From: Merdivicinus sp050943495
GTDB lineage: Bacteria; Bacillota; Clostridia; Oscillospirales; Ruminococcaceae
Assembly (NCBI GenBank): GCA_050943495.1
Contig: JBMNPH010000014.1
Span: 1 to 53,556, forward strand
Length of the DNA: 53,556 nt
Direction of reading: 5' to 3'
The notes beneath the pieces are model-generated. The model searched no databases and was not told the DNA's origin. It saw only the letters and a program-made list of their open reading frames with translations. Numbering within the stretch: position 1 is the first letter of the stretch; each line of letters starts with the position of its first letter. Below are positions 25,044 through 32,838 of this stretch, one piece after another. The translations under genes and the position numbers were made by a program.

Positions 25044-25688
25044 ATGAATTTCCAAAAATTTCTCGATCGATTTACCCGTTCCATCTGGCTGCAAGTAATT
25101 GTACTCACAGCAGCTTTATGGGGTCTCACTTGTCTAACCGGTGCTTCGTTTGAAAAAGTTGAAAATTCCTCCCGTACCCATTTTGCTTCCAACGCCGATG
25201 CAGATGAGGAATCTATCGATACAGGGGATTCTTCCCCATTAGACGATCTTTTCAATGACGAAAGCGGCGCTTTTGGCGATTGGGACGAGTTCTCCGATCT
25301 TCCCAAAACCAGCAGTCAATCCGCTCGCCCCTCTTCAAAACCGCAGTCTTCTTCGCCTGCTTCCTCAGAGCAATCCGAAGATGCTGAATCTTCGATTCCG
25401 GAATCCTCGGAAGACAGCCTGCCAAATCAGCCTGAATCTTCCGAAGAAATTAGTTCATCAGAACCCACAGTGCCTTCCGAAGGCGGTAATTCTCCTGAAG
25501 ACGCCGTTAGTATCGGCGGCCCAGGTCCTAATGAGCCGGATTCCTCCGTGCCCATTGAGCCATCTTCTCCTTCCGATTCTTCCGTTCCGGATTCTTCTCT
25601 TCCGGTAACTCCGGATACTTCTTCTGTGACCCCTCCTGTTGGCGGCGATTCTCCGGATACCGCCCCCTCAGAAAATACTCAGGGTTAA
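25044..25688 (+). CDS. Membrane-anchored Ser/Pro/Glu-rich low-complexity protein
   Basis: I recognise no domain in these 214 residues. One uncleaved signal-anchor helix lies at about 14-35 (IWLQVIVLTAALWGLTCLTG), and the rest is disordered, dominated by Ser, Pro, Glu, Asp and Thr, with essentially no aromatic residues in the second half. The topology predicts a cytosolic N-terminus and a long outward-facing, wall-spanning tail. DLPKTSSQS contains an LPxTS-like string, but it is mid-protein with no following helix, so it is not a sorting signal. GGAAAGGAG precedes the ATG. It lies between the sortase and the SpoIID-like gene, whose N-terminal half it resembles in composition. Confidence 0.75.
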   Translation: MNFQKFLDRFTRSIWLQVIVLTAALWGLTCLTGASFEKVENSSRTHFASNADADEESIDTGDSSPLDDLFNDESGAFGDWDEFSDLPKTSSQSARPSSKPQSSSPASSEQSEDAESSIPESSEDSLPNQPESSEEISSSEPTVPSEGGNSPEDAVSIGGPGPNEPDSSVPIEPSSPSDSSVPDSSLPVTPDTSSVTPPVGGDSPDTAPSENTQG

Positions 25689-25703
25689 TCGGATGGTGTC
25701 GAT

Positions 25704-27023
25704 ATGCGCAAAACCTATCTATTTGTAATCTCCGCGATTACAGCACTGTTTGCCCTCGTATCTACTGCAGCTCTCCTTTCCGGCTTTATTGCGCCAACGA
25801 ATGAATTGGAGGTTCAGACCTTAGCAGATCATATTGGTGGTTCCCCTATCGATCCAGAAGATTGGGTTCCCCCTTCCGATTCTGTATCCTCCTCTGGCTC
25901 GCAAGCCTCTGAATCTTCGGAATCTATATCTGATCCTAGTTCCAATTCGGATTCAATCCCAATGGACTCTTCCCTTTCAGATTCCAATTCATCTTCTGTA
26001 GCTTCTTCCGAACTTTCTTCCGCTTCTGCCTCCGAAACGATTCCTTCCGGCCCTCCGCCCACAGACGAATCGTACTCTACTTCAGAATCCGTTTCGTCCA
26101 AACCGGAAAGCTCTTCCAAACCAGAGAGTTCCTCGAAGCCGGAAAGTTCTTCCAAGCCGGAGAGTTCCTCGAAGCCGGAAAGTTCTTCCAAACCAGAGAG
26201 TTCCTCAAAACCGGAAAGTTCAGCCGAATCATCGTCTCCTTCTCCCTCTGGTGATATCATCCGTGTCTCTATAAACGGCAAGGTTGAAGAGGGGGATGCA
26301 TACGATTTGGTGTGCCAGATCGTCGAAGCGGAAATGGGCGGTTCTTTTCACATGGAAGCATTAAAAGCGCAGGCTGTTGCGGTTTATTCCTATATCCGAT
26401 ATGAAAACGCCTTAGGACGCACACCTTCTCTCCCTGCCCGTTCTCCTTCCCAGAACACCAAGGACGCAGTTCTCGCGGTCCAAGGACAAGCGTTATATTA
26501 CGGCGGATCCATTGCCTTTACGCCATATCATGCCAGTTCCTCTGGCTATACCAATCCCTCTTCCCAAGTCTGGGGCGGCAGTTACCCCTATTTGTGCCGG
26601 GTTGAAAGTAAATATGATCCTTCCTCTGCCTATCGGAATCTGCAGGTAACTTATTCTGCTGCGACGCTCAAATCACTTCTGGAAACCTATCTGGGAGTTT
26701 CTATGTCTGACGATCCCAATACATGGTTTTCCAATATTACATGCAATGACAGCGGATATGTTTCCAGCCTTACCATCACGGATGCCGCTGGTTCTCAGCA
26801 CTCCGTAACTGGCCGTCAGATGCGTGAAAATATTCTCTCATATGGAATCCGCAGTCATGCTTTTTCCATCGATATCTCGGGGGATCAAATTATCTTCACA
26901 ACGAATGGATATGGGCATGGGGTTGGAATGAGTCAAACTGGCGCAAATGCTTATGCCAGAAACGATGGTTGGTCCTACAAACAAATTCTATCTCATTATT
27001 ATCCTGGAACAACTCTCTCATAA
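25704..27023 (+). CDS. SpoIID/LytB-domain protein with signal anchor and Ser-Lys-Pro-Glu repeat stalk
   Basis: A 439-residue protein. A signal-anchor helix lies at about 5-30, residues about 55-180 form a Ser-rich stalk that includes seven exact SSKPES repeats (131-172), and residues about 185-437 are a SpoIID/LytB domain. The domain is marked by IVEAEMGGSFHMEALKAQAV, AVYSYIRYENA, FTPYHASSSGYT and the C-terminal GYGHGVGMSQTGANAYA. SpoIID is a lytic transglycosylase acting on denuded glycan strands at engulfment; LytB-type homologues enhance amidases. The long stalk is not typical of SpoIID and suggests presentation across a thick wall. Start ATG 25704 has a weak site (GGATGGTG). Terminator follows. 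Confidence 0.85.
   Translation: MRKTYLFVISAITALFALVSTAALLSGFIAPTNELEVQTLADHIGGSPIDPEDWVPPSDSVSSSGSQASESSESISDPSSNSDSIPMDSSLSDSNSSSVASSELSSASASETIPSGPPPTDESYSTSESVSSKPESSSKPESSSKPESSSKPESSSKPESSSKPESSSKPESSAESSSPSPSGDIIRVSINGKVEEGDAYDLVCQIVEAEMGGSFHMEALKAQAVAVYSYIRYENALGRTPSLPARSPSQNTKDAVLAVQGQALYYGGSIAFTPYHASSSGYTNPSSQVWGGSYPYLCRVESKYDPSSAYRNLQVTYSAATLKSLLETYLGVSMSDDPNTWFSNITCNDSGYVSSLTITDAAGSQHSVTGRQMRENILSYGIRSHAFSIDISGDQIIFTTNGYGHGVGMSQTGANAYARNDGWSYKQILSHYYPGTTLS
26094..26219 (+). repeat. Seven tandem 18-bp units encoding SSKPES
   Basis: Seven in-frame units. Two DNA variants, TCTTCCAAACCAGAGAGT-type and TCCTCGAAGCCGGAAAGT-type, largely alternate, giving a 36-bp higher-order period. This suggests expansion by duplication of unit pairs. 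It lies inside the stalk of the SpoIID-domain protein. Confidence 0.95.
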
Positions 27024-27030
27024 GAAAATC

Positions 27031-27069
27031 AAAAACCCTCTCACCGGTATGATGAGAGGGTTTTCTTTT
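27031..27069 (+). terminator. Terminator at the end of the desulfurase-to-SpoIID run
   Basis: AAAACCCTCTCA and TGAGAGGGTTTT form a perfect 12-bp stem, followed by TTTTCTTTT. Confidence 0.9.
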
Positions 27070-27082
27070 CCAAAAAATTCAA

Positions 27083-27115
27083 TAAAAAAATCCGCAACCT
27101 TCAGGTTACGGATTT
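27083..27115 (-). terminator. Terminator of tRNA-Thr
   Basis: On the minus strand ATCCGTAACCT pairs with AGGTTGCGGAT, followed by T7, directly after the CCA end. Confidence 0.88.
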
Positions 27116-27191
27116 TGGAGCTGATAACCGGATTCGAACCGGTGACCTCGTCCTTACCAAGGACGTGCTCTGCCTACTGAGCCATATCAGC
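27116..27191 (-). tRNA. tRNA-Thr (anticodon GGT)
   Basis: A 76-base cloverleaf on the minus strand. Acceptor GCTGATA pairs with TATCAGC, the anticodon stem CGTCC/GGACG frames loop TTGGTAA (anticodon GGT), and the T arm contains GGTTCGAATCC. CCA is encoded. It reads ACC and ACU. Confidence 0.95.
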
Positions 27192-27219
27192 ATTTTGTCT
27201 TTCATGAGACAGCTTCTAT

Positions 27220-27248
27220 ATTATAGCAAACATCTATCTAAATGTCAA
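27220..27248 (-). promoter_or_regulatory. Consensus promoter of tRNA-Thr
   Basis: On the minus strand TTGACA (27243-27248), 17 bases, TATAAT (27220-27225). Confidence 0.9.
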
Positions 27249-27377
27249 CCTTTTTTTTTCAAAAAATGCGTTTTTCCGTCTTTTTCCAAATTTCTCTTTT
27301 ATTTATGTAAAAATATGTAGATTTCGCACGACAAAATACAGCGTTTTGACAAATTTCAAAAAAAGACGCATCAATAC

Positions 27378-27406
27378 TGGAAATACAAGTAAAAATCATT
27401 TATAAT
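27378..27406 (+). promoter_or_regulatory. Probable promoter of the DUF4430 protein gene
   Basis: TGGAAA (27378-27383), 17 bases, TATAAT (27401-27406), about 40 bases before the GTG start. The rest of the 27249-27377 stretch is very AT-rich with no gene. Confidence 0.5.
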
Positions 27407-27447
27407 GAAAAGAGAAAGATTTTAGAATACGGGAAAAGAGGGATTTC

Positions 27448-28995
27448 GTGAAACATTTTTATCTTGCATTAGTCGCTGCTATGTGTTCTTTGTTCATCCT
27501 ATGGAGTATTCCCTTTCCCGTTTTGGCTGCATCCAGTGATACTGAAGAATCCAGTACCGTCTCACAGGAAACCATTTCCGTGTCCGTCCAATTTCTGGAA
27601 AAAACGTATGAAACCTCCATTATTCCCTCTCTGCAACTCAATTGCCCACAAGGTACTACTGTTGCAGATTTGCTCGAATTATTAAAAAGCTATGCTTATC
27701 TGACCGGTTATACAACGGATCAAGAACAACTGCACTCGATTTCCAAAGAAATGAAAGGGGAAATTCTCTCCTATACCGCAGAAGATAACTGGCAGCTGGA
27801 TATCAATGGAACCGTCATTTCCTCACCACTATCCGTTACTTTGCAGAACGGAGATGTCTTAAAATGGAGTTTTACCTCCCAGCGTATCGACACGATGGCA
27901 GAGGATGAAATGGATCTTCCTGTTGATAATACCTACACATCTCCCACCTCCTGGACAGATGAACAAGAAGAATCATTATCCAGCGCCTCCACCTGGCTCA
28001 AAATCTATCAGGAAAATCCATTTTCCCTATTTTGCTTGGGGGCAGCCGGCGTTTCAGTCGAATACAAGAATATTGCACGTCTGATCCATAATATTCCCGA
28101 TACCTCCTATGCTACTGCGGCAGATTTAGCAACTACAATTCTTGCTGTAACATTTTGTGGAATTCCCGCCACCAATGTTTCCAATCAAAACCTGATCCAT
28201 CAATTGGCAGATTATCCCGATATTTCACGGGGAGGATCTCGTTCCGCTATGCTTTCACTGCTCGCTTTAGATTCCAATGATTATTCTTTGCCCGACGATG
28301 CTATCAATACCCGCTCGACCCTCTGCAGCGTCATCCTATCCAGTCAGAATTCGGATGGAGGATTTTCTTCCCAACTGGAAAGTGACAGCACTGCTTTCCA
28401 TACTGCGCTGGCTCTCACTGCACTCTCTCCATATCGAAAGACACCGGAAGTGAATTCCGCAATAACTCAGGGGCTTGATTACCTCTCGAATCATCAAAAT
28501 GAAGATGGGTCCTTCCCCGGCACTGAGGAATTCTCCACACAATTGACAACCTGTCTGGTAATTTGCGGCTTCTATTCGCTCGGGATTTCAGCGGATGACC
28601 CCACTTTTGCTCGATCCAATACCCCATTAGAAGCCCTGCTATCATTCCAAACACATAATGGCGGTTTCTGTCCGGAATATGGAACCGCTGCTGATGAAGA
28701 TTCCACTGCAGCTGCAGTTCTGGCTCTCGCAGCTGCAAAATTCAATCGTGATATTTTTGTACTCCGTACCCTTCTGGATGCTTCCCAGGCTGCACTGCCG
28801 GAAGCACAATCCGAATCTTCGGTAGAATCCTCCGCCATCCAAGCTGCGGAACAACAAAATAATTCCCTCACTCAAGCATGGTATGTTCCGCTTGCTGCAG
28901 TGTTGCTGGCATTGCTGGCCTGCACCACTGTTATCCTCCTTTTTCGCAGACGTATGCAGAAAAATCTTCCTGGCGGAACACAACGTCATAAATAA
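27448..28995 (+). CDS. Membrane-anchored DUF4430 plus terpenoid-cyclase-repeat protein (transcobalamin-like folds)
   Basis: A 515-residue surface protein. A signal peptide (about 1-27, cut after PVLA) is followed by a DUF4430 beta domain (about 40-150; CPQGTTVADLLELLKSY, NWQLDINGTVISSPLS, LQNGDVLKWSFTS). Next comes an alpha-helical prenyltransferase/terpenoid-cyclase-type repeat region (about 170-450; SSQNSDGGFSSQLESDSTAF, HQNEDGSFPG, FQTHNGGFCPEY), and finally one C-terminal helix (about 477-497) with a basic RRRMQK tail. Animal transcobalamin and intrinsic factor contain these same two folds, in the opposite order, to bind cobalamin. A bacterial corrinoid-capture role is plausible but inferred. 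The start is GTG 27448, after GAGGG. It is a single-gene unit. Confidence 0.75.
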   Translation: MKHFYLALVAAMCSLFILWSIPFPVLAASSDTEESSTVSQETISVSVQFLEKTYETSIIPSLQLNCPQGTTVADLLELLKSYAYLTGYTTDQEQLHSISKEMKGEILSYTAEDNWQLDINGTVISSPLSVTLQNGDVLKWSFTSQRIDTMAEDEMDLPVDNTYTSPTSWTDEQEESLSSASTWLKIYQENPFSLFCLGAAGVSVEYKNIARLIHNIPDTSYATAADLATTILAVTFCGIPATNVSNQNLIHQLADYPDISRGGSRSAMLSLLALDSNDYSLPDDAINTRSTLCSVILSSQNSDGGFSSQLESDSTAFHTALALTALSPYRKTPEVNSAITQGLDYLSNHQNEDGSFPGTEEFSTQLTTCLVICGFYSLGISADDPTFARSNTPLEALLSFQTHNGGFCPEYGTAADEDSTAAAVLALAAAKFNRDIFVLRTLLDASQAALPEAQSESSVESSAIQAAEQQNNSLTQAWYVPLAAVLLALLACTTVILLFRRRMQKNLPGGTQRHK

Positions 28996-29030
28996 AATAG
29001 GCGCTGGAATTTATTACCAGCGCCTTTCTT
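28996..29030. terminator. Terminator between convergent genes
   Basis: AGGCGCTGG and CCAGCGCCT form a 9-bp stem around AATTTATTA, followed by TTCTTT on the plus strand; the minus side has TATTTTATT. Confidence 0.75.
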
Positions 29031-30211
29031 TATGCATTCGGACAAAGTTTCATCGCTTCTGTATATGCGGCTTCCGCATAGCGTTCCAATTCACCGCGGC
29101 GATAAAGATACTCCAATATCGTATAGCGATCCCGGAAGGTACGTCCCCGAAGAATTCCTTCAATAAACCGTTCCCGATTTTTTACTGTAAACGGCAGATG
29201 AATCTGACGCTGCAGCGTCTCCAATTGATCAAAGCAGGGCAGATATTTTCCAATCAATTCTTTCAGCTGGGAATCCTCTGTTTCCTGATAAAGCTTACGA
29301 AAGATCGCAATTGCTGCAAAGGTTCCTTCCCCTACTTCAATTCCATGCAGGTTGGGGACTTTCCCTTCCTCAATATCCATGACCTCCCAAGTCTGACCTA
29401 TCATGTGTTCCGTACCGGAGGCCGGCCGTGACGTTCCCGTATAGGCAATACACAAACCGGATAAAATCAACCCTTCTGCGGTGCTTCGAATCGCGTCCAT
29501 GCTCCGCTCTGCCAATGCACCAGCGCTGGCGGAACACTGATCCGCAGCCTTTCGCACCATTTCTGCAATTTGAGGGCAATAATATTCTCCAATATGTTCT
29601 CTTGCAATCTCCCAATCCAACAATGCAATATATTTTCCCAGCATATCCCCGACTCCTGCCTGCAGCATGAGGTAGGGTGCCTCTGCACAGATATTCAAAT
29701 CAAGGATTATATGGCGGGCAATCGTACAGGTATACACAATTTTTTTCTGCTGAGTCAGCAGCGGCGACACAACGGAAGCATATCCATCCATAGAAGGAGC
29801 GGTTCCCACAACGCCGTATTCCAAGCCAAGACGATAACTGACCATCCGGCAGATATCGTTGATCGAACCGGATCCCACCGCCAGAATGTAATCCGGCAAA
29901 CAAGACATCGCATTAATGTCGTAGGTTTCTGCATCTGTTCCCGCAGCGATCAAAACACGCCCGACATTGGTATCATCCGGAAGAGCAGGATCCGGAAGAA
30001 TGCAAGTATGGGATAATATACCCGCTTGTTGCAGGATAGCTTCTACCCGTTTTCCTGCAATTCGATAGGTCGTTTCATCCGCAACCAGGAAAATACGGTG
30101 ATACTCAGCCAGAATTTCAGCTGTTTTTTCGATTGCTCCCTCGGACACCTCCAGCCGTTTGACCGGCGCAGTATGTTGTCCCTGAGAACAGCTGCATTTC
30201 ATTTCGAACAT
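29030..30211 (-). CDS. sn-Glycerol-1-phosphate dehydrogenase family protein (AraM/EgsA-like)
   Basis: A 393-residue NAD(P)-dependent metal dehydrogenase that reduces dihydroxyacetone phosphate to sn-glycerol-1-phosphate. Visible features are the nucleotide loop LAVGSGSINDICRMVSYRLG, the metal-binding Asp in TAPSMDGYASVVSPL, and two metal-binding His in SGTEHMIGQTWE and NLHGIEVGEGT. Homologues in Bacillus (AraM/EgsA) make archaeal-type G1P for heptaprenylglyceryl phosphate lipids. The N-terminus carries an extra CSCSQGQH segment. The start is set at ATG 30211, after GAAGGAGAG; the longer frame adds 11 residues. It has a perfect consensus promoter. Confidence 0.88.
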   Translation of the reverse strand: MFEMKCSCSQGQHTAPVKRLEVSEGAIEKTAEILAEYHRIFLVADETTYRIAGKRVEAILQQAGILSHTCILPDPALPDDTNVGRVLIAAGTDAETYDINAMSCLPDYILAVGSGSINDICRMVSYRLGLEYGVVGTAPSMDGYASVVSPLLTQQKKIVYTCTIARHIILDLNICAEAPYLMLQAGVGDMLGKYIALLDWEIAREHIGEYYCPQIAEMVRKAADQCSASAGALAERSMDAIRSTAEGLILSGLCIAYTGTSRPASGTEHMIGQTWEVMDIEEGKVPNLHGIEVGEGTFAAIAIFRKLYQETEDSQLKELIGKYLPCFDQLETLQRQIHLPFTVKNRERFIEGILRGRTFRDRYTILEYLYRRGELERYAEAAYTEAMKLCPNA

Positions 30212-30282
30212 TTCACATCTCTCCTTCTGATATGTTGAAATCAATGGGACTTTCCTTCCATAATTTTGAACTTATCCTTTAT

Positions 30283-30311
30283 ATTATAATCGATTTGCCA
30301 GCTCTTGTCAA
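30283..30311 (-). promoter_or_regulatory. Consensus promoter of the glycerol-1-phosphate dehydrogenase gene
   Basis: On the minus strand TTGACA (30306-30311), 17 bases, TATAAT (30283-30288). Confidence 0.88.
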
Positions 30312-30342
30312 ATTTTCTGCAGACTTTGAAGCGATTCGCATC

Positions 30343-30371
30343 TTGACAAACTTTTCAGACTATGGTATGCT
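30343..30371 (+). promoter_or_regulatory. Additional upstream promoter facing the ApgM-like gene
   Basis: TTGACA (30343-30348), 17 bases, TATGCT (30366-30371). It lies about 170 bases upstream of the next start codon, ahead of a second promoter, and no ORF fills the gap. Confidence 0.6.
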
Positions 30372-30382
30372 AATAGCATGTC

Positions 30383-30411
30383 AAATACATTTGTATTTTG
30401 TACAAATACAA
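30383..30411. promoter_or_regulatory. Overlapping AT-rich inverted repeats (candidate operator or attenuator)
   Basis: AAATACA/TGTATTT (30383-30398) overlaps TTGTATTT/AAATACAA (30391-30411). Together they give three copies of one half-site just downstream of the -10 box at 30366. CTTTTT follows the second repeat, so a weak attenuator is an alternative to an operator. Confidence 0.45.
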
Positions 30412-30486
30412 CTTTTTCCATTCTGATCCGACATAAAAATACACGTGTCCTCCACAAAAATAATTTCATCTTTCGATTGATTTCTG

Positions 30487-30515
30487 TTGACGGACACTTT
30501 TTTCTTTGCTATAAT
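30487..30515 (+). promoter_or_regulatory. Promoter proximal to the ApgM-like gene
   Basis: TTGACG (30487-30492), 17 bases, TATAAT (30510-30515), 30 bases before the start codon. Confidence 0.82.
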
Positions 30516-30544
30516 GAAGAATGGATTTTCAATGAGGTGAATTC

Positions 30545-31750
30545 ATGAAATATCTGGTAGTGCTCTGCGATGGTATGGCGGATACGCCTGTCGCGGCATT
30601 GAATGGCAAGACACCCATGGAGGCTGCTGTCAAACCCAATATGGACGCGCTGGCAGCCCAGGCATTGGTTGGCACAGCAAAAACCGTACCGGATGGCATG
30701 AAACCGGGCAGTGACGTAGCCAATCTTTCTGCGCTGGGATATCGGCCTGCTGAATGCTATACTGGACGCTCTCCTTTGGAAGCCGCAAGTATCGGGATTG
30801 ACCTTTCGCCGGAACAATATGCCATTCGCTGTAATTTTGTCACCCTTTCGGATGAAGAAAATTATGCAGAAAAAAGAATGGTAGATTACTGCGGCGGTGA
30901 TATCTCGACCGCAGAAGCCGCAGAACTGGTCAAATGTCTGAATGAGCATCTTCCGCCGGAAATGAAGCTTTATACGGGTGTAAGCTACCGCCATTGCCTG
31001 GTATGGGATAATCCATGTCCGGATCTGGGAAACCTCACACCACCCCACGATATTTCCGGAAAAGTGATCGGCGAATACCTTCCTCAAAGTCCCGAAGCAG
31101 CGCCTCTTCTGGAATGTATGAAAGCCAGTTTCGCAGTCCTTCAAAATCATCCGGTCAATCAGCGTCGGATCCGTGAAGGCAAAAAACCTGCGAATTCCGC
31201 ATGGTTTTGGGGACAGGGCCGCAAAGCTGCGCTGGAATCTTTCTCAGAAAAGTTCGGCGTAAAAGGCGCTGTGATATCCGCTGTGGATCTTATTAAGGGA
31301 ATCGGCGTTCTATCCGGTATGGAAGTAATCGAAGTAGACGGGGCAACCGGCTATATTGATACGAATTTTGAAGGGAAGGCTGCGGCTGCAATCGATGCCT
31401 TTCGTCGTGGTATAGATCTGGTGTATGTCCATGTGGAAGCACCGGATGAATGCGGTCATCGCGGGGAAGCTGAAAACAAGGTCCGCGCCATAGAATGGAT
31501 TGACCAGAAAATAATCGGACCGGTTATCGATTACCTGCGTCAAACAGGGGATTTCCGCGCAATGGTACTGCCTGATCATCCTACTCCGCTCGCCATTATG
31601 ACGCATACAGCTGACCCTGTACCCTACCTGCTTTATGACAGCCGTTTCCCCGAAGAAGGCACTCCTAGTTTCACCGAATCCACCGCCCGCGCCAATGGAA
31701 ATTATTTTGCGGACGCCTCCGCTCTCATGAAAATCCTCATTAAAAAATAA
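30545..31750 (+). CDS. Cofactor-independent phosphoglycerate mutase-like protein (ApgM family; proposed homoserine kinase)
   Basis: A 401-residue alkaline-phosphatase-superfamily enzyme. Metal and nucleophile motifs are VVLCDGMADTP (N-terminal Asp), KPGSDVANLSALGY (active Ser), YVHVEAPDECGHRGE and MVLPDHPTPLAI. This matches the ApgM-type mutases (about 400 residues), distinct from the 510-residue GpmI. The bacterial branch with this sequence style is annotated either as 2,3-bisphosphoglycerate-independent mutase or as a proposed homoserine kinase; no threonine genes are adjacent to decide. ATG 30545 is preceded by GAGGTGA. The YitT gene starts 16 bases after it, so both are likely cotranscribed. 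Confidence 0.88.
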   Translation: MKYLVVLCDGMADTPVAALNGKTPMEAAVKPNMDALAAQALVGTAKTVPDGMKPGSDVANLSALGYRPAECYTGRSPLEAASIGIDLSPEQYAIRCNFVTLSDEENYAEKRMVDYCGGDISTAEAAELVKCLNEHLPPEMKLYTGVSYRHCLVWDNPCPDLGNLTPPHDISGKVIGEYLPQSPEAAPLLECMKASFAVLQNHPVNQRRIREGKKPANSAWFWGQGRKAALESFSEKFGVKGAVISAVDLIKGIGVLSGMEVIEVDGATGYIDTNFEGKAAAAIDAFRRGIDLVYVHVEAPDECGHRGEAENKVRAIEWIDQKIIGPVIDYLRQTGDFRAMVLPDHPTPLAIMTHTADPVPYLLYDSRFPEEGTPSFTESTARANGNYFADASALMKILIKK

Positions 31751-31766
31751 GAAAAGAGGATCATAT

Positions 31767-32681
31767 GTGTTCCAGAAACATGGCAAGGAGTTTGTACTCG
31801 ATGCACTCCATGTAATTATCGGCTCGTTTCTTTATACGGCAGGAGTTTTTTGCTTTACAGCGCCCAATCAGATTGCACCTGGCGGCGTCAGCGGTCTTTC
31901 CACGATGATCAATGCGCTGACACATATTCCAATGGGTGTTTTGACCTTTGTTCTTAATGTCCCGCTGTTGCTGCTGGCTTTTTTCTTTGTAGGAAAACGT
32001 TTTGCATGCAAAACACTGATTACCATCTCGGTGATGACCTTTTTCCTGGATATTGTGCTGATTCACCTTCCTGTATATCAAGGAGATATGATTCTAGGTG
32101 CGGTATTTGGCGGCGGTTTGATGGGAACTGGTCTGGGAATCGTCTTCATGCGTGACTTTACAACCGGCGGAAGTGACATTATCGCGAAATTGGTGCAGGT
32201 CAAGCGGCCGGATTTTCAGATGGGTCAACTCATTATGATGGTGGATGTCTGTATCGTTGCCATTTCAGGATTTGTATACGGAAAAATTGAATCTGTTTTG
32301 TATGCCGGTATCACCATTTTTGTTTATACAAAGGTCGCTGATACGGTTCTGTACCGCAAGGGCAGCGGAAAAGTTGTGTTTCTGATCTCCAGAAAAGGGC
32401 AGGAAATTGCTCGCCGCATTATTTTGGAATGCCATCGCGGTGTTACTATCCTAAATGGACGCGGTGCATACAGCGGAATGCCCAATAATGTACTGGTAAT
32501 TGCACTCCGGAGTCGAGACTATTTTAAACTGAAAACCATCGCATCGGAAGTAGATGAACGCGCTTTCATTATTGCATCTGACTGCGGAGAAATTCACGGC
32601 AATGGATTCCGCCCAGGAGATTTGCCCGAAGTTGCAGCTGCTGACTGGAACGGTGGCGCTACGATATCAGAAAATAGGTAA
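31767..32681 (+). CDS. YitT family membrane protein (DUF161/DUF2179)
   Basis: A 304-residue protein with five to six membrane helices in the first 200 residues (LIIGSFLYTAGVFCFTAP-type opening with APNQIAPGGVSGLSTMINAL, then GAVFGGGLMGTGLGIVFMRD and TTGGSDIIAKLVQ) and a soluble DUF2179 C-terminal domain (CHRGVTILNGRGAYSGMPNN). The function is unknown; DUF2179 is thought to be a small-ligand regulatory domain. The start is GTG 31767, with AGAGGA six bases upstream; an ATG two bases before is out of frame. It ends before a strong terminator. Confidence 0.88.
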   Translation: MFQKHGKEFVLDALHVIIGSFLYTAGVFCFTAPNQIAPGGVSGLSTMINALTHIPMGVLTFVLNVPLLLLAFFFVGKRFACKTLITISVMTFFLDIVLIHLPVYQGDMILGAVFGGGLMGTGLGIVFMRDFTTGGSDIIAKLVQVKRPDFQMGQLIMMVDVCIVAISGFVYGKIESVLYAGITIFVYTKVADTVLYRKGSGKVVFLISRKGQEIARRIILECHRGVTILNGRGAYSGMPNNVLVIALRSRDYFKLKTIASEVDERAFIIASDCGEIHGNGFRPGDLPEVAAADWNGGATISENR

Positions 32682-32710
32682 TTATTCCCGATTGAAAGAA
32701 TTGAACCAAG

Positions 32711-32740
32711 GATTCTGCAGTTTTTGCAGAATCTTTTTTT
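32711..32740 (+). terminator. Terminator of the ApgM-YitT unit
   Basis: GATTCTGCA and TGCAGAATC form a perfect 9-bp stem with a GTTTT loop, followed by T7. Confidence 0.92.
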
Positions 32741-32838
32741 ATTGCCTTTTCGGTGCCAATAATGTGTGAAAAAGAATGTGTAAGTGCACCCTTTTTTCAT
32801 AGATCGCATAAAATGGAATACAAGGGAGGGGATCTGTT

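Noticed and set aside
25044..25688. LPKTS string as a sortase sorting signal
   Set aside because: It is in the first half of the protein, without a following hydrophobic helix and basic tail, so it cannot be a C-terminal sorting signal.
26094..26219. Tandem repeats as a CRISPR array
   Set aside because: Units are contiguous without spacers, in frame and coding; no cas genes nearby.
25829..26281. 150-residue Glu/Ser-rich minus-strand frame
   Set aside because: Mirror image of the SSKPES repeat and Ser codons of the SpoIID-domain gene; no promoter or ribosome site.
27192..27447. Cobalamin riboswitch before the DUF4430 gene
   Set aside because: The region is AT-rich without the conserved B12-box-like sequence or stable stems.
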